From Candidatus Nanopelagicales bacterium (GTDB lineage Bacteria; Actinomycetota; Actinomycetes; S36-B12; UBA10799), in assembly GCA_018003655.1 (NCBI GenBank), contig JAGNDY010000013.1, forward strand, positions 1 to 34,149: DNA of 34,149 nt, in the 5' to 3' direction. Shown here piece by piece: positions 33,977 to 34,149 of this stretch. Under the pieces are notes generated by a model. The model was not told the origin of the DNA. It was given only the letters and a program-made list of their open reading frames with translations, and made no database searches. Within the stretch, counting starts at the first letter, position 1, and every line of letters starts with the position of its first letter. The position numbers were made by a program, and so were the translations under genes.

Positions 33977-34149
33977 CGGGCAGTAGCCGCAGCAGCCTTG
34001 AGTGGTTCCCACCAAGCCCGGTTCTGTCGGTACCAGTCGACCGTGGTCGCGAGCCCCTCGGCGAAGGGCACCTGCGGCTCGTACCCCAACTCGTTGGCGA
34101 TCTTGGAGATATCGACCGAGTACCGACGGTCGTGCCCCTTGCGATCCTC
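33973..34149 (-). CDS. rmlB: dTDP-glucose 4,6-dehydratase, C-terminal fragment (5' end beyond window)
   Basis: Only the last 58 residues are in the window. The frame is open to the right edge and reads DRKGHDRRYSVDISKIANEL, followed by GYEPQVPFAEGLATTVDWY, the well-conserved end of RmlB. It ends with TGA at 33973-33975, overlapping the rmlD start by 4 bases. The full enzyme makes dTDP-4-keto-6-deoxyglucose. Confidence 0.93.
   Translation of the reverse strand, partial: EDRKGHDRRYSVDISKIANELGYEPQVPFAEGLATTVDWYRQNRAWWEPLKAAAATAR

Noticed and set aside
1-34149. Mobile elements, CRISPR arrays, tRNA or rRNA genes
   Set aside because: I looked for transposase or integrase motifs, terminal repeats, regularly spaced repeats and tRNA-like cloverleaf ends and found none. 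Short or divergent RNA genes could still be missed without a covariance search.

Overview
The window is G+C-rich chromosomal DNA of an actinobacterium. A WhiB-family regulator, a complete FbiC/FbiA/FbiB coenzyme F420 set, DUF3499 and TIGR03089 proteins, and GTG starts all point that way. The gene order manA - SIS protein - Trm112-like - pmm - DUF3499 - zincin-like - whiB - fbiA/fbiB - mannose-1-P guanylyltransferase - TIGR03089 - LCP - rmlD - acyl-CoA dehydrogenase resembles the region around Rv3255c-Rv3275c of Mycobacterium tuberculosis, as recalled and not searched. The order or family cannot be decided from this sequence alone. I saw no tRNA, rRNA, CRISPR array, insertion sequence or prophage gene. 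Coding density is very high, and the largest gene-free stretch is about 225 bp (15382-15606).

Region 1 (1-5300, all on the minus strand) is mannose metabolism plus regulators: manA (cut by the window edge), a SIS-domain phosphosugar isomerase-like gene, a 56-residue Trm112-like gene, a phosphomannomutase, a DUF3499 gene, a zincin-fold gene that has lost its HExxH motif, and a whiB2-like gene. Region 2 (5448-10463) is F420 biosynthesis: fbiC on minus, with fbiA and fbiB divergent on plus. Region 3 (10520-17013) holds a DNA glycosylase, a CPBP membrane protease, a mannose-1-phosphate guanylyltransferase, a TIGR03089 protein, a secreted SpoIID-like protein and an LCP-family cell-wall ligase.

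Region 4 (17026-32125) is the accessory and most interesting part. It holds a CDP-alcohol phosphotransferase, two family-2 glycosyltransferases, two distinct TagB/TagF-like polyol-phosphate transferases (one fused to an N-terminal membrane domain), a fused cytidylyltransferase/short-chain dehydrogenase resembling CDP-ribitol synthases, two paralogous sulfotransferase-like proteins, a UDP-glucose 6-dehydrogenase and a GT-C-like membrane protein. An acyl-CoA dehydrogenase of the fadE25 type sits among them. Region 5 (32160-34149, minus) has rmlA, rmlD and the 3' end of rmlB for dTDP-rhamnose; rmlC is not in the window.

Taken together, the locus supplies GDP-mannose precursors, dTDP-rhamnose, UDP-glucuronate and probably CDP-ribitol, plus the transferases to build a phosphopolyol wall glycopolymer, possibly sulfated, that the LCP protein could attach to peptidoglycan. 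That assembled role is inference; the individual family assignments rest on visible motifs. Several genes have a TANNNT hexamer placed 6-7 bases before the start codon, suggesting frequent leaderless transcription.
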